This document shows positions 1 through 8,877 of a stretch of 64,000 nt of DNA, piece after piece. Under the pieces are notes generated by a model. That model saw nothing but the letters and a program-made list of their open reading frames with translations, had not been told where the DNA came from and did not search any database. Positions within the stretch are counted from its first letter, which is position 1, and each line of letters starts with the position of its first letter. The translations under genes and the position numbers were made by a program. Source of the DNA: CAWCFV01 sp963794995 (GTDB lineage: Bacteria; Actinomycetota; Actinomycetes; JACCUZ01). The stretch spans positions 1,488,001-1,552,000 of the forward strand of contig CAWCFV010000002.1 of the NCBI GenBank assembly GCA_963794995.1, written 5' to 3'.

Positions 1-466
1 CCTGCTCCGCGGTGGGCCGCACCACCGTCTCGGTGGTGCGTGCGTAGTCCTTCGCGAACCCGCCGGTCAGGACGGCGGCCGCGCGCGCGAAGTCACGGTC
101 GAGGCGGCGGTGGTCGTAGCTCAGCAGCACCGCCGCGTGCGACTCGGCAGCGGCCACGGCGTCGGTGCGGGCCTGCTCGGCGCGGTCCGCGGCGCGGGCG
201 CGCAGCGTGACCAGCACCGCGGTCAGCACCAGTGCGGCGACGAGGACGGCGGCCACCAGCACGAGCAGGTCGGGCCGCCGCCGGGCCGGCGCTGCGGCAG
301 GCGCGGCCGGGGGGGCGGCCGGGGCGCGGTCGAGCACGGCGGTGCGCCGGGGCGGCTCGGCCGGCTCCTGGACACCGACCTCGGTGCCGCGGGTCGGCGT
401 GGCGCCCGCCGAGGGCTCGAGGCGGGACCGGCTGCGCTGTCCGGCGACGTGTCGCTGACGAGGCAT
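1..466 (-). CDS. Mce-associated membrane protein (Mas-like), cut by window edge
   Basis: Reading the minus strand from an ATG at 466 gives 155 codons that run off the left edge without a stop. A Pro/Ala/Arg-rich cytoplasmic N-terminus (about 66 residues) is followed by one membrane segment at about 67-88, then an extracytoplasmic stretch containing LLSYDHRRLDRDFARA, the signature region of Mas proteins. It resembles the gene before it (same DY/DH...LDRD pattern) and begins one base after that gene's stop, so it is the next cistron of the mce operon. Mas proteins are thought to stabilise or assist MCE importers at the membrane; the exact role is not established. The C-terminus lies outside the window. 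Confidence 0.8.
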   Translation of the reverse strand, partial: MPRQRHVAGQRSRSRLEPSAGATPTRGTEVGVQEPAEPPRRTAVLDRAPAAPPAAPAAAPARRRPDLLVLVAAVLVAALVLTAVLVTLRARAADRAEQARTDAVAAAESHAAVLLSYDHRRLDRDFARAAAVLTGGFAKDYARTTETVVRPTAEQ

Positions 467-467
467 C

Positions 468-992
468 TCAGCCCACGAACTGGAGGTCGGAGACGAGCCA
501 CCGGTCGCCGCTGCGGACCAGGTCGAGCTGCATGCGGTAGTGCCTCTTCTGCGGGTCGGGGTCGGCGGAGTTGGTGACGGTGCTGTCGGCGACGACCAGC
601 ACCCGCGCGGAGTCGTCGTCGGAGCTCACGATGCCGGCCTCGAGGACCTCGCCCCTGCTCACGGCCTGGTTCTCGGTGACGAGCGTCGACAGGTCGCTCG
701 TCCCCTGCTCGAACTGCTTGCGGAAGTCGCCGGTGGCCCCGTCGAGGACCCGGCCGAGGTCACGGTCGAGCTCCTGGTAGTCGAGGGTCGTGAAGTTCAC
801 CGCGTGCTGGCGGGCGTCGTCGAGGATGCGGGCGCGCTGGTCGTCCCGGCCGGCCGCGTCGGACAGCTGCGCGAGCGAGGTCGCGGACAGGGCCGCGGCG
901 GCGACCGCGACGAGGACGAGCAGCCCCAGCAGCCACGGGCGGGCGGTCAGCGTCCGCGGCGTCCGCGCCGGCGCGGGGGCGGGGGACGTCAT
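468..992 (-). CDS. Mce-associated membrane protein (Mas-like)
   Basis: A 174-residue protein whose ATG overlaps the MceF stop by four bases (ATGA), so translation is probably coupled. A short Pro/Ala-rich N-terminus precedes a membrane segment at about 18-40. The outer domain holds FTTLDYQELDRDLGRVLDG and ends in a NTF2-like-looking strand region (YRMQLDLVRSGDRWLVSDL), as is usual for Mas proteins of actinobacterial mce operons. A longer in-frame reading up to 1352 overlaps MceF entirely and has no family support. Function inferred: accessory subunit of the Mce lipid importer. Confidence 0.85.
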   Translation of the reverse strand: MTSPAPAPARTPRTLTARPWLLGLLVLVAVAAAALSATSLAQLSDAAGRDDQRARILDDARQHAVNFTTLDYQELDRDLGRVLDGATGDFRKQFEQGTSDLSTLVTENQAVSRGEVLEAGIVSSDDDSARVLVVADSTVTNSADPDPQKRHYRMQLDLVRSGDRWLVSDLQFVG

Positions 993-2314
993 CGACTCAT
1001 CGGTCCGAGCAGCAGCCACGTCCATGAGTCCTTCCCCAGCGCCTGCGTCGGCCCGCCGGTCCTGCCGAGCACCAGCGGCGAGCCGTCGGCGCCGTACGCG
1101 AGCCCGCTGGTGGCGTCGTACCCGGTCAGGTAGGAGGGCGAAACGGCCCCCGGCGAATGATCCGGGTCGTCCTGGTACGTCCCCCCGGGGACGGCGCGCG
1201 CGGCCCCGCGGGAGGGTGCCGGCGCGTTCTGGGCGCCGCGCACCGACGACTTGTTGCCCCGGGGCAGCGTGCAGCGGGCGCTGGTGTTGGCCGGGACGTC
1301 CGAGGTCGCCTGCGGCAGCCGCTGCCGGGTGCCCTCGTAGCCGCGGGTGCACACGGGTGGGTCCGAGGCGTTGAGCACCAGGCCGAAGTGCGAGGTGCCG
1401 TCGCCCGGGACGACCGTGTACCCGCCCGCCACGTTGTCGGGGTAGGTCACGAGGACCTGCTCGAGCCCGTCGAGACGGGCCACCGTGACCTGGCCGCTGG
1501 TCAGCAGGTTGGCCAGCAGCGCGGAGATGGCGGCGCTGTTCGTCCGGATCAGCGTCTCGAGCTCCTCGGACGCGACGACCCCGTTGTCGAACACCTTGCG
1601 CAGGTCACCGTCGCTCTCGCGCAGGGTCTGGCTCAGGGCGGCGAGGTCGGTCGAGAAGCTCTTGATCGCCGAGCCGGACTCCCGCTGGGTCCCCAGCACG
1701 GTCTTGCCGTCACGGATCAGCCGGATCGTCGGATCGAGGTTGTCCGTCGCGGCACGGGTCAGCGCGTCACCGGAGTCCAGCAGGCGCTGGAGGTCAGGAC
1801 CGGTCCCCTCGAACGCGGTCCCCAGCTCGTCGATGACGGTGACCAGGTCCTCCTTGTCGACCGAGTTGACCAGACGGTCGAGGTTGAGCAGCAGCGTCTC
1901 GGTCGGCAGGGGGGTGCGGTTGTCCGGACCGGCGACCTTGTCCCCGTCGGCGAGGAACGGCCCACCGGTGGTCCGCGGCTGCAGGTCGACGTACTGCTCC
2001 CCCACGGCTGACCTGTTCTCCACCACCGCGACGGTGTCCCGAGGCACCCTGGTCCCCGACTCCAGCCGCAGGTCCACGTGGACCCCGTCGTCGGCCAGCC
2101 TGAGCCGGTCCACCCGCCCCACCGCGACGCCGCGGTAGGTCACCTCGGCCCGCTCGAAGATGCCGCCGGAGGTGGGGAAGTCGGCACTGACGATGTAGCC
2201 GGAGCCGAGCAGCCGGTCGCCGAGGCCCACGTACCGGGCGCTGACGTAGCTCATCCCGACGATCGTGATCGCGAGGAAGACGGCCAGCTGCACCTTCACG
2301 CTGCGGCGGATCAT
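989..2314 (-). CDS. mceF: MCE family protein, MceF position
   Basis: 441 residues. The ATG at 2314 overlaps the MceE stop (ATGA). One N-terminal membrane anchor (about 7-27) is followed by the MCE/MlaD domain with the core VTYRGVAVGRVDRL, then a long helical region, and a C-terminal tail of about 120 residues rich in Pro, Gly and Ser. Members of this family form the extracytoplasmic tunnel through which YrbE/Mkl importers move lipids or sterols. Sixth mce gene in order, which is the basis of the F assignment. The substrate cannot be told from sequence. Confidence 0.9.
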   Translation of the reverse strand: MIRRSVKVQLAVFLAITIVGMSYVSARYVGLGDRLLGSGYIVSADFPTSGGIFERAEVTYRGVAVGRVDRLRLADDGVHVDLRLESGTRVPRDTVAVVENRSAVGEQYVDLQPRTTGGPFLADGDKVAGPDNRTPLPTETLLLNLDRLVNSVDKEDLVTVIDELGTAFEGTGPDLQRLLDSGDALTRAATDNLDPTIRLIRDGKTVLGTQRESGSAIKSFSTDLAALSQTLRESDGDLRKVFDNGVVASEELETLIRTNSAAISALLANLLTSGQVTVARLDGLEQVLVTYPDNVAGGYTVVPGDGTSHFGLVLNASDPPVCTRGYEGTRQRLPQATSDVPANTSARCTLPRGNKSSVRGAQNAPAPSRGAARAVPGGTYQDDPDHSPGAVSPSYLTGYDATSGLAYGADGSPLVLGRTGGPTQALGKDSWTWLLLGPMSR

Positions 2315-3603
2315 GCGAACCCACCCATCATCAGGCGGGCCAGGTTGGTGTCGAACGCACCGGCCGTCGACCGCTGGGCCGCGCCGACGCAGACGCCGCC
2401 GACACAGATCGGGCCGCCGCCGCCCCCGCCCGGCGGGGTCACGGTCGGGACCCCGGTCGGCAGCTGGGTCGTGGGCAGCCCGGACGGCAGCGGCGGGACC
2501 GACACCGACGGCAGCCCCGACGGCAGCCCGGTGGGCACCCCGCCGGAGGGCAGCGGCGGGAGCGACGGCAAAGCCGGCGGCTTGGGACCCTTGCCGTCGT
2601 CGATGTTGGACAGGATCGTCCGCAGGTCGAGGTCGGCCGTGATCCGCAGGTTGGTGTAGTCGCCCTGGACGGCGCCGGTCGCCGCCCGCGGGAACGGGTA
2701 GGTGAACGCGATCTCGAGCGCGTTCGGCAGGTCGGCACCCGCCTCGGAGAGCTTGGTGAGGATCGGCGTGAGCGCCCGCAGGTTCGCGACCGTGTCGTCG
2801 CGGCTGGCGTTGACCACCCGGGTGCCCACCCGTCCGAGGTCGGACAGCGCGGTGAGCATCTCCGTGAGCTGCTCGCGCTGGTCGGCCAGCACGGTCAGGC
2901 CCGGCCCGAGGTCCTCGATCGCGTTGGCGATCTGTCCCTTCTGGGCCGCCAGCCGGGCGCTGAGGCGGTCGAGGCCGTCGAGCGCGCGCACCACGTCGGC
3001 CTTGCGCTCGTCGAGACCCCCGATGAACGTGTCGAGCTGCTTGATCGCGCCCTTGATGTCCTCCTCGTGGCCGCGCATCGCCTTGGTCAGCTCGACGTTG
3101 ATCGTCTTCAGCTGCGCGACGCCGCCGCCGTTCAGGACGAGGGACAGCGCGGACAGCACCTCCTCGACCTCCGGGTTCCGGCCGGAGCGGGGCAGCGGGA
3201 TGGTGTCGCCCTCGCCCAGACGTCCCCGTGGCGCCTCGGTGGTCGGCGGCGACAGGGAGACGAACTTCTCGCCCAGCAGGCTGGTCTGCCGCAGCTCGGC
3301 CACCGCGTTGTCGGGGAGCTTCACCTCGGGACGCAGCCGCAGCGTCACGCGCGCGTGCCACCCCCGCAGCTCGACGTCGTCGACGGCGCCGACGGTGACG
3401 TCGTTGACCTTGACCGCCGACTGCGGCACGAGGTCGAGGACGTCCGCGAACTCGACCGTGACCCGGATGGCGTCGCTGCCGGTGGCCGCGCCCCCGGGGA
3501 GGGGCAGGTCGTAGACGCCCTCGCAGCCGGTCAGCGCCACGGTCAGGACCCCGGCCGTGGCGGCCGTGAGCAGGGTGCGGGCGCGCCCCCGCGCGGCCGT
3601 CAC
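2311..3603 (-). CDS. mceE: MCE family lipoprotein, MceE position
   Basis: 430 residues from a GTG at 3603 that overlaps the MceD stop (GTGA). The N-terminus has a lipoprotein signal with lipobox LTGC at about residue 26, a hallmark of MceE (LprK-like) proteins. The MCE domain contains VKVNDVTVGAVDDVEL, where the usual Gly is replaced by Asp. A helical region follows, then a low-complexity tail of Pro, Ser, Leu and Gly repeats (encoded by about 2390-2580) ending in a short conserved-looking NLARLMMGGFA. Likely the membrane-anchored lipoprotein subunit of the Mce tunnel. Confidence 0.9.
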   Translation of the reverse strand: MTAARGRARTLLTAATAGVLTVALTGCEGVYDLPLPGGAATGSDAIRVTVEFADVLDLVPQSAVKVNDVTVGAVDDVELRGWHARVTLRLRPEVKLPDNAVAELRQTSLLGEKFVSLSPPTTEAPRGRLGEGDTIPLPRSGRNPEVEEVLSALSLVLNGGGVAQLKTINVELTKAMRGHEEDIKGAIKQLDTFIGGLDERKADVVRALDGLDRLSARLAAQKGQIANAIEDLGPGLTVLADQREQLTEMLTALSDLGRVGTRVVNASRDDTVANLRALTPILTKLSEAGADLPNALEIAFTYPFPRAATGAVQGDYTNLRITADLDLRTILSNIDDGKGPKPPALPSLPPLPSGGVPTGLPSGLPSVSVPPLPSGLPTTQLPTGVPTVTPPGGGGGGPICVGGVCVGAAQRSTAGAFDTNLARLMMGGFA

Positions 3604-4724
3604 CGGGCACCGCCGAGGATGCCGCCGAGGGTGAGGTCGCGACCGCCGTCGCCCGGGCGCGGCAGCAGCTCGCCGGGCTCCGGGAGCTCGTGGTCCTCGA
3701 GCACCCGGTCGATCTGGTCGCAGACGCGCTCGGGCTGGCCGAGCGAGGTGAGCAGGGAGCAGAGGTACAGGCCGGGGTCCTGCTGCTGCTCGGCGTTGTC
3801 CCGGCTGTCCAGCGTGCCGGACGCCGGGTTGTAGGCGTTCTGCAGGTTGGACAAGGCGACCGGGCCGGCGTCGAGGACCTCGGCCATCGCGTCCTTCTGC
3901 TTGGCCAGCGTCCCCGTGATGTCGGCGAGCCCGGCGATGTCGGTGGTCAGGTCGGCCCGGTTGGCCTTCACGAACGACGCCACCTCCCCCAGCGCGACGG
4001 CCAGGTTCTTCAGCGCCAGGGCGAGCTCGTCGCGCTCGCCGGCGAGCTGGTCGGCGACGCTCGCGAGGTCGTCGTTGAACGCGCGTACCTGGCTGTCGCT
4101 GCCGGCCAGGGCGGTCGTGAACACCTGCAGGTTGCGCAGGGTGCCGAACAGGTTGCCGCGCTCGCTCGACAGCGTGCTGATGGCCTGCGAGAAGTCCGTG
4201 AGCGTCTGGTTGATGTCCTCGCCCTGCCCGTCGAGGTTGTCCGCCCCGACGGCGAGCAGGCGGGACAGGGCGCCGTCGCTGTTGGCGCCCTCCGGCCCCA
4301 GCGCGACGTTCAGGTCGTCGAGGCTGGAGAAGATCCGGTCCAGCTCGACGGGCACCGCCGTGCGGCGCAGCGGGATGCGCGCGTCGTCGGCCAGCCGCGG
4401 GCCGCCGTCGTAGACGGGGGTCAGCTGCACGTAGCGGTCGCTGACCACCGACGGCGCGACCACCACGGCCTTCGCGTCCTCGGGCACCGAGAACTCGTCG
4501 TCGTAGGTCATGTCGACCACGACCCGGTCGCCGGCGGGGCGGACCGAGGTGACCTCGCCCACCTTCACGCCGAGGATGCGCACGTCGGAGCCCGGGTAGA
4601 GCCCGACGGCCCGCACGAACTCGGCACGCAGGTGCTTGGGGCCGCCGTCCGGCCAGAGCACGTACGCCAGGCCGACGACCAGCACCAGGACCAGCCCGCC
4701 GGAGACCAGGGAACGGCGGTTCAC
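3600..4724 (-). CDS. mceD: MCE family protein, MceD position
   Basis: 374 residues, GTG start at 4724 overlapping the MceC stop (GTGA). Membrane anchor at about 7-24, then the MCE domain with VRILGVKVGEVTSVRP, followed by the alpha-helical tunnel-forming region with repeated Leu/Ala heptads and a short C-terminal tail. A longer reading starting at 4784 runs back into MceC and is not needed. It is a structural subunit of the lipid importer together with MceA-C and MceE-F. Confidence 0.9.
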   Translation of the reverse strand: MNRRSLVSGGLVLVLVVGLAYVLWPDGGPKHLRAEFVRAVGLYPGSDVRILGVKVGEVTSVRPAGDRVVVDMTYDDEFSVPEDAKAVVVAPSVVSDRYVQLTPVYDGGPRLADDARIPLRRTAVPVELDRIFSSLDDLNVALGPEGANSDGALSRLLAVGADNLDGQGEDINQTLTDFSQAISTLSSERGNLFGTLRNLQVFTTALAGSDSQVRAFNDDLASVADQLAGERDELALALKNLAVALGEVASFVKANRADLTTDIAGLADITGTLAKQKDAMAEVLDAGPVALSNLQNAYNPASGTLDSRDNAEQQQDPGLYLCSLLTSLGQPERVCDQIDRVLEDHELPEPGELLPRPGDGGRDLTLGGILGGAR

Positions 4725-5716
4725 GACGCACTCCCCGGTCCGCCCGGCACGGGCACGATGTTCTGGATGTAGGTGTCGAACCACCGGCCGTTCCCGGTGG
4801 TGTTCGCGAACACGCGCACGAACGGTGCGAGCAGCTCGATGCTCCGGTCCAGGTTGGCCTGGTTGGCCTTCAGGGTCGCGAGCACGTTCTTCAGGTTCTC
4901 CAGGGCGGGGCCGATGGCAGCCCGGTTGTCACGGACCAGGCCGGTGAGCTGTCGCGACAGCGTCACGGTGCTCACGAGCAGCGTGTGGATGTCCTCGCGC
5001 CGCTCGCGCAGCTCCTGGAGCAGGAGGTCGCCGTCGGCGAGCAGCGCGACGAGCTCCTTGTTGCGGGCCGCCAGCACGCCGGTCACCCCGTCAGCGTGCT
5101 CCAGCAGGTCGCGGATCTGCTCGTCGCGCGAGGCGATCGTGCGCGACAGCCTGCCGAGACCGTCGACGGCGGCGCGCACCTCGTCGGGGGAGTCCCGGAA
5201 CGTCGTCGCGATGGTGTCCAGGGCACCTGCCAGCTGGTCGGTGTCGATCGCCTCGGCCGTCGTGGCGAGGTCGCTGAACGCCTCCACGACGTCGTAGGCC
5301 GACGTGGTCCGCGACAGCGGGATCTCGTCGAGCTCGCCCGGTCCGGCCGGCTCGAGCGCCAGGAACTTCTGGCCGAGGATCGTCTTGATCCGGACGGTGG
5401 CCGACGTCTCGCGTCCCAGCTCGGTCGAGCGGCCCACCCGGAAGTCGACCTTCACGTGGTCCCGGTCGAGGCCCACCGAGGTGACCTTTCCGACCTTGAC
5501 CCCCGCGATCCGCACGTCGTCACCGCTCTTGAGGCCGCCGGCCTCGGACAGCGCTGCCGAGTAGGACCTGCCGGCGAGCAGCGGCAGCCGGTCGATGTTG
5601 AACGCGAGCAGCAGCATGGCGGCGATGACGACCAGGCCGACCGCGCCGATCACGACGGGGTTGCGCTCGCGGAAGGGCGTCCCTCCCCCGCGGCGGCGCT
5701 TCACTCGCTGCAGCAT
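4721..5716 (-). CDS. mceC: MCE family protein, MceC position
   Basis: 331 residues. ATG at 5716 shares a base with the preceding stop (TGATG). A basic N-terminus (KRRRGGG) precedes the membrane anchor at about 20-42. The MCE domain contains VRIAGVKVGKVTSVGL and is followed by a long helical segment and a conserved-looking end (WFDTYIQNIVPVPGG) that recurs in MceB/MceC proteins. Shorter than the MceA, D, E and F products, as is common for this position. Confidence 0.9.
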   Translation of the reverse strand: MLQRVKRRRGGGTPFRERNPVVIGAVGLVVIAAMLLLAFNIDRLPLLAGRSYSAALSEAGGLKSGDDVRIAGVKVGKVTSVGLDRDHVKVDFRVGRSTELGRETSATVRIKTILGQKFLALEPAGPGELDEIPLSRTTSAYDVVEAFSDLATTAEAIDTDQLAGALDTIATTFRDSPDEVRAAVDGLGRLSRTIASRDEQIRDLLEHADGVTGVLAARNKELVALLADGDLLLQELRERREDIHTLLVSTVTLSRQLTGLVRDNRAAIGPALENLKNVLATLKANQANLDRSIELLAPFVRVFANTTGNGRWFDTYIQNIVPVPGGPGSAS

Positions 5717-6738
5717 CAGTCACACCTCGCTGCCGACGAGTGGTAGTTCGGGGTGAAGGCGGTGACGTCGGACAGGATGACCCGGCCCTCGAAGTCGCAG
5801 AGGTAGAAGTTGAACCAGGACCCGTACGTGGCCGTCCGGGTGATGGTGTTGAGCTTGTTCGGCAGCCGCTTGAGCACGCCGTCCACGACCTCCTTGTGGT
5901 CGTCGAGGGTGCCGGTCACCTCGCCGAGCCGCCGGACGTCCTCGCGGATCGCGGGCCGGCCCTGCTCGACAAGCTCCGAGGTGGCGTCGGCGAGGTTCGC
6001 GATGTTGGTCAGCGAGGCCCCGATCGCCTCCCGGTCCTCGGCCAGGCCGCTCACGAACCGCTGCAGCTCCACGATCAGGGTCGAGAGCTCCTGGTCGCGC
6101 TCGTCGACCGCGCCGAGGACCTGGTTGAGGTTGTCGACCGTCCGCCCGATGACGGCGTCCCGGTCGGCCAGTGTCGAGGTCAGCGACGCCGTGTGCCCGA
6201 GCAGGGAGTTGATGTTGCCGCCCTCGCCCTGCAGCGTCTTGATGATCTCCATGGCGAAGGAGTTGACGTCTTCGGGGCTGAGGGCGGCGAACAGCGGCTT
6301 GAAGCCGTTGAACAGGACCGTCAGGTCCAGCGCGGGGCGGGTCTGTTCCAACGGGATGGTGCCGTGCTCGGTCAGCCGGCGACCGGAGCCGGCTCCCTCG
6401 GCGAGGGCGACGTACCGCTGCCCGACCAGGTTGCGGTACCGGATCTGCGCCAGCGTGCTGGTCGCGATCGAGCGGTCGGACTCGACGGTGAACGTCACCA
6501 GGGCGAGCGACTGCCCGCCGCGGCGGGTGACGTCGACGCCGTCGACCTCCCCCACCCGCACCCCGGCGATGCGGACGTCGTCGCCCTTGAGCAGCCCCGT
6601 CGCGTCCGTGAACAGTGCCTTGTAGGCCGTGGTCCCGCCCAGGCGGATGTTGCCGATGGTGGCGGCGAGCACACCGGTCGCGAGCACCGTGACGATGATG
6701 AACACGATCAGCTTGACCAGCGAGGCGGTGGTCTTCAT
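5716..6738 (-). CDS. mceB: MCE family protein, MceB position
   Basis: 340 residues, ATG at 6738 overlapping the MceA stop (ATGA). Membrane anchor at about 7-27. The MCE domain has VRIAGVRVGEVDGVDV; the C-terminus carries GSWFNFYLCDFEGRV and a terminal Cys, a pattern usual for MceB. Other in-frame upstream starts lie within mceA and are rejected. Role: tunnel subunit of the Mce importer. Confidence 0.9.
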   Translation of the reverse strand: MKTTASLVKLIVFIIVTVLATGVLAATIGNIRLGGTTAYKALFTDATGLLKGDDVRIAGVRVGEVDGVDVTRRGGQSLALVTFTVESDRSIATSTLAQIRYRNLVGQRYVALAEGAGSGRRLTEHGTIPLEQTRPALDLTVLFNGFKPLFAALSPEDVNSFAMEIIKTLQGEGGNINSLLGHTASLTSTLADRDAVIGRTVDNLNQVLGAVDERDQELSTLIVELQRFVSGLAEDREAIGASLTNIANLADATSELVEQGRPAIREDVRRLGEVTGTLDDHKEVVDGVLKRLPNKLNTITRTATYGSWFNFYLCDFEGRVILSDVTAFTPNYHSSAARCD

Positions 6739-8030
6739 GACTGGTTCACCGCCGTTCCCCGGGCCATCGGGCCGAAGAGCAGGGTGGCCAGGTCCGGGAC
6801 GTCGGTGGCCCGGACGCCCATCTGCGGGGCGACGAGCGCGTCGACGACGCGCTGCTCGGCGGCGGTCCCGCTGGTGCCGCTCTGCGGGTCGAGCAGGAAG
6901 CCCGGCACCGCGGCGGAGCTGCCGTCGCCCTTCGTCCCGTCGCGGAACTTGTTGCCCGGCCACGGCCGCGGCGGGTTCGGGATGCCGTAGCACTCCGGCC
7001 CCCGGTTCTCGCCCCACGCCGGCTCCTCGCCGGGCTCGTAGCCATGACGGGCCCGGGTGACCTCGAGGGTGATGTGCAGCTCGCCACCGGCGAAGGTCTT
7101 GCCGATGAAGTCGTTGGACTGGGCCAGCCCCTTGAGCAGGCACGGGTACTCGGGGGCGTAGCGGGCGAGCAGCGCGAGCGTCGGCCGGCCCACCGCGGCG
7201 AGCTGGATGATGCGGTCGTCGTTCTCCTCCAGCAGCTGCTGCGTGGTGGTCGCGAAGCCGGCCGTCCCCGCGAGGAAACCGGCGTAGGCCTGCGAGCGGT
7301 CGGCGATCGTGCTGGTGGTCACCGAGAAGTTGCGCAGCATGCGCACCAGGTCCGGCGCCGCGTCGGCGTAGATCGCCGACACGTCGGCCAGGCGGACGAG
7401 GTCCTCCTGGATCGTCGGCAGCTCGGGGTTGAGGCGACGGAAGTAGCCGTCGACCAGCTCCAGGTTCTCCCCGAGGCGGCGCCCGCGGCCCTCGAGGGCC
7501 GTGGACAGCGCGTTGAGCGTGGCGTTGAGCTTGGCCGGGTTGATCGTGCGCAGCAGCGGCAGGAGGTCGTCGAGGACGCGCTCCAGCTCGATGGCCGTCG
7601 AGGACCGGTCCTGGGTGATGACGTCGCCCTCGGCCAGCCGGGCGCGCGCGGGCCGGGCGGGGATCTGCAGGTCGACGAACTTCTCACCGAACAGCGTCTT
7701 GGGGATCAGCCGGGCGGAGACGTTGGCCGGTATCAGGCCGACCGTGCGGGGCTCGAGCGCGAGGTCGACCGTCGCCTTGGTGCCGTCGGAGCTGACCGAG
7801 CGCACCTCGCCCACGATCATGCCCCGCAGCTTGACGTCGGCCGGCGGGGCCAGCTGGTTGCCGACCCGGTCGGTCTCGAGGGTCACGTGGACGACGTCGA
7901 CGAACACCTTGTTGTAGATGGCCACGGTCAGCCCGACCAGCATGGCGAGCACCAGGAGGAACACGACCCCGTAGGTCCGCAGCAGGACGGCCTGCCCGAT
8001 CTCACCGCGCTTCGGCGTCTTCATCAGCAT
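6735..8030 (-). CDS. mceA: MCE family protein, MceA position
   Basis: 431 residues. The ATG at 8030 lies five bases after the YrbE-B stop; a second in-frame ATG at 8024 is possible. N-terminal membrane segment at about 20-42, MCE domain with VKLRGMIVGEVRSV, a long helical region, and a C-terminal domain with PEYPCLLKGL and the Cys/Pro-rich GPECYGIPNPPRPWPG typical of MceA. First of the six mce genes, directly after the two permeases, which matches the canonical yrbEA-yrbEB-mceABCDEF order. Confidence 0.92.
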   Translation of the reverse strand: MLMKTPKRGEIGQAVLLRTYGVVFLLVLAMLVGLTVAIYNKVFVDVVHVTLETDRVGNQLAPPADVKLRGMIVGEVRSVSSDGTKATVDLALEPRTVGLIPANVSARLIPKTLFGEKFVDLQIPARPARARLAEGDVITQDRSSTAIELERVLDDLLPLLRTINPAKLNATLNALSTALEGRGRRLGENLELVDGYFRRLNPELPTIQEDLVRLADVSAIYADAAPDLVRMLRNFSVTTSTIADRSQAYAGFLAGTAGFATTTQQLLEENDDRIIQLAAVGRPTLALLARYAPEYPCLLKGLAQSNDFIGKTFAGGELHITLEVTRARHGYEPGEEPAWGENRGPECYGIPNPPRPWPGNKFRDGTKGDGSSAAVPGFLLDPQSGTSGTAAEQRVVDALVAPQMGVRATDVPDLATLLFGPMARGTAVNQS

Positions 8031-8035
8031 GGCCG

Positions 8036-8872
8036 CTACCCCGACAGTCGCACGGTCGTGGTGGCGCCCCAGATCGCGAGGCTGAGGAAGAAGTCGACCA
8101 GGTTGATCGCGACGATCGAGGTGCGGACCGCCTTGCCCACGGCGATGCCGACGCCGGCCGGGCCGCCGCTCGCGGTGTACCCGTAGTAGCAGTGGATCAG
8201 GATGATCACGATCGCGAAGACGAGCACCTTGCCGAACGACCACAGCACGTCGCCGGGTGGCAGGAACAGGTGGAAGTAGTGGTCGTAGGTGCCCTTCGAC
8301 TGGCCGTAGTAGCCGGTGGCGATCAGCCGGGTCGACGCGTAGGACGACAGCAGCCCGATCACGTACAGCGGGATGACCGCCACGAACCCGGCGATCATGC
8401 GGGTGGTCACCAGGAAGGGGATGCTCGGGATCCCCATCACCTCGAGGGCATCGACCTCCTCGCTGATGCGCATGGCGCCGAGCTGCGCGGTGAACCCGCA
8501 GCCCACGGTTGCCGCGAGCGCCAGGCCGGCGACCAGCGGTGCGATCTCGCGAGTGTTGAAGTAGGCCGAGACGAACCCCGTGAACGCCGAGGAGCCGAGC
8601 TGGTTGAGGGCGGAGTAGCCCTGCAGCCCGACCTCGGTCCCGGTGAAGAACGCGAGGAAGGCGATGACGCCGACGGTGCCGCCGATGACGGACAGGGCAC
8701 CGGTGCCGAGGCTGACCTCGGCGAGCAGCCGCAGGACCTCCTTCTTGTACCGGCGCACCGTCCGGCCGCTCCAGCCGATGGAGCGCGCGTAGAACCGCAG
8801 CTGCCCGCCGAGGCCGGTGAGGCCGTCGTCAGCAGTCTTGAACGGCTTCTTGAGGGTGGACTGGATCGTCAT
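8036..8872 (-). CDS. MlaE/YrbE family ABC permease, YrbE-B position
   Basis: 278 residues, five or six hydrophobic segments. Contains the MlaE-family region GCGFTAQLGAMRISEEVDALEVMGIPSIPFL, whose EEVDAL coupling element contacts the ATPase. It follows YrbE-A by five bases. Together the two permeases make the inner-membrane part of the Mce lipid importer energised by the Mkl ATPase encoded at 9701-10804. The substrate is unknown; steroids and fatty acids are known substrates of mycobacterial homologues. Confidence 0.93.
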   Translation of the reverse strand: MTIQSTLKKPFKTADDGLTGLGGQLRFYARSIGWSGRTVRRYKKEVLRLLAEVSLGTGALSVIGGTVGVIAFLAFFTGTEVGLQGYSALNQLGSSAFTGFVSAYFNTREIAPLVAGLALAATVGCGFTAQLGAMRISEEVDALEVMGIPSIPFLVTTRMIAGFVAVIPLYVIGLLSSYASTRLIATGYYGQSKGTYDHYFHLFLPPGDVLWSFGKVLVFAIVIILIHCYYGYTASGGPAGVGIAVGKAVRTSIVAINLVDFFLSLAIWGATTTVRLSG

Positions 8873-8877
8873 CGCCG

